Shown one piece after another: positions 63,199-64,000 of a stretch of DNA of 64,000 bases (positions are counted from its first letter, which is position 1; each line of letters opens with the position of its first letter). The translations under genes and the position numbers were made by a program. The stretch is from Enterobacter sp. SA187 (GTDB lineage Bacteria; Pseudomonadota; Gammaproteobacteria; Enterobacterales; Enterobacteriaceae), in contig NZ_CP019113.1 in NCBI RefSeq assembly GCF_001888805.2, forward strand, positions 2,728,001-2,792,000. Direction: 5' to 3'. The notes under the pieces were generated by a model that saw nothing but the letters and a program-made list of their open reading frames with translations, searched no databases and was not told where the DNA came from.

Positions 63199-64000
63199 AT
63201 GCATAACGACAAAGATCTCTCCACGTGGCAAACATTCCGCCGTCTCTGGCCAATGATTGCACCTTTCAAAACGGGTCTGCTCGTGGCGGGTGTAGCGTTA
63301 ATCCTCAACGCAGCCAGCGATACCTTCATGCTATCGCTCCTCAAACCTTTACTGGACGAAGGCTTTGGTAAAACAGACCGATCGGTGCTGCTGTGGATGC
63401 CGCTGGTGGTCATTGGACTGATGATCCTGCGCGGACTCACCAGTTATGTGTCGAGTTACTGTATCTCCTGGGTGTCGGGCAAAGTGGTGATGACCATGCG
63501 TCGTCGCCTGTTTGGTCATATGATGGGGATGCCGGTTGCTTTCTTCGACAAGCAATCTACCGGGACGCTGCTGTCCCGTATCACTTACGACTCCGAGCAG
63601 GTGGCTTCCTCCTCTTCCGGTGCGCTGATCACCGTCGTACGCGAAGGGGCCTCGATTATCGGGCTGTTTGTACTGATGTTTTACTACAGCTGGCAGCTCT
63701 CCCTCATTCTTATTGTCCTGGCGCCCATTGTGTCCATCGCTATTCGCGTAGTGTCGAAGCGTTTTCGCAGCATCAGTAAGAATATGCAGAACACCATGGG
63801 GCAGGTGACCACCAGCGCCGAGCAGATGCTGAAAGGCCACAAAGAAGTGCTGATTTTCGGTGGTCAGGGCGTCGAAGCCAAACGCTTCGATAAGGTCAGC
63901 AATAAGATGCGTTTGCAGGGCATGAAAATGGTCTCCGCATCGTCGATTTCCGATCCTATTATTCAGCTGATCGCCTCGCTGGCGCTGGCATTTGTACTCT
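63199..64000 (+). CDS. msbA: Lipid A export ATP-binding/permease protein MsbA (partial)
   Basis: The first 267 residues of MsbA, cut by the right edge of the window. They cover most of the six-helix membrane domain (MHNDKDLSTWQTFRR at the start); the nucleotide-binding domain lies outside. MsbA flips lipid A core across the inner membrane and is essential. The ATG at 63199 has no strong ribosome-binding site visible. It follows ycaI closely, and lpxK normally comes next. Confidence 0.97.
   Translation, partial: MHNDKDLSTWQTFRRLWPMIAPFKTGLLVAGVALILNAASDTFMLSLLKPLLDEGFGKTDRSVLLWMPLVVIGLMILRGLTSYVSSYCISWVSGKVVMTMRRRLFGHMMGMPVAFFDKQSTGTLLSRITYDSEQVASSSSGALITVVREGASIIGLFVLMFYYSWQLSLILIVLAPIVSIAIRVVSKRFRSISKNMQNTMGQVTTSAEQMLKGHKEVLIFGGQGVEAKRFDKVSNKMRLQGMKMVSASSISDPIIQLIASLALAFVL

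Overview
The window is an ordinary stretch of core chromosome from a member of the Enterobacteriaceae. Nearly every gene, its length and its order match the Escherichia coli K-12 segment from potG to msbA, but the differences in gene content and the form of the REP palindromes point to a relative such as Enterobacter, Kosakonia or Klebsiella rather than Escherichia. The genus is an inference. I see no prophage, transposon, insertion sequence, CRISPR array, tRNA or rRNA gene. Comparisons with K-12 gene order are from memory.

Layout. 1-2.2 kb: end of the putrescine importer operon (potG partial, potH, potI). 2.2-3.9 kb: ybjO and rlmC, then REP palindromes. 4-7.7 kb: arginine uptake (artJ; artPIQM), all on the minus strand, with ArgR-type boxes in front of artJ and artP. 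7.9-10.7 kb: envelope genes ybjP, ybjQ, amiD and ybjS. 10.9-17 kb: ltaE, poxB, a DoxX-family gene, and hcr-hcp behind an NsrR/FNR-type promoter. 17-24 kb: lysO, ybjD, ybjX, macAB. 24-28.7 kb: cspD, clpS-clpA, infA and aat, which includes the N-degron proteolysis genes. 28.7-33.3 kb: cydDC and trxB. 33.8-41.6 kb: lrp, ftsK (with a perfect LexA box), lolA, rarA, serS. 41.8-45.8 kb: dmsABC. 46-52 kb: ycaD, a CigR/RcnB-like secreted protein, pflA, pflB, focA. 52.3-64 kb: ycaO, ycaP, serC-aroA, cmk, rpsA, ihfB, comEC (ycaI), and the start of msbA.

Functional themes are polyamine and basic amino-acid transport, anaerobic and nitrosative physiology (hcp-hcr, dmsABC, focA-pflB-pflA, cydDC), regulated proteolysis, and core translation and chromosome segregation. 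Relative to K-12 the genes ybjT, aqpZ, serW, ycaC, ycaM/ycaN/ycaK and ycaL are missing from their usual places. A DoxX-family gene and a cigR-like gene are present instead at two of the junctions.

Nothing here looks like a wholly undescribed system. The observations most worth checking are a perfect 9-bp inverted repeat that could hide the ribosome-binding site and start codon of the cigR-like gene, a structured lrp leader, a palindrome inside the dmsA promoter, and the zinc-ribbon-like tail of YcaP.
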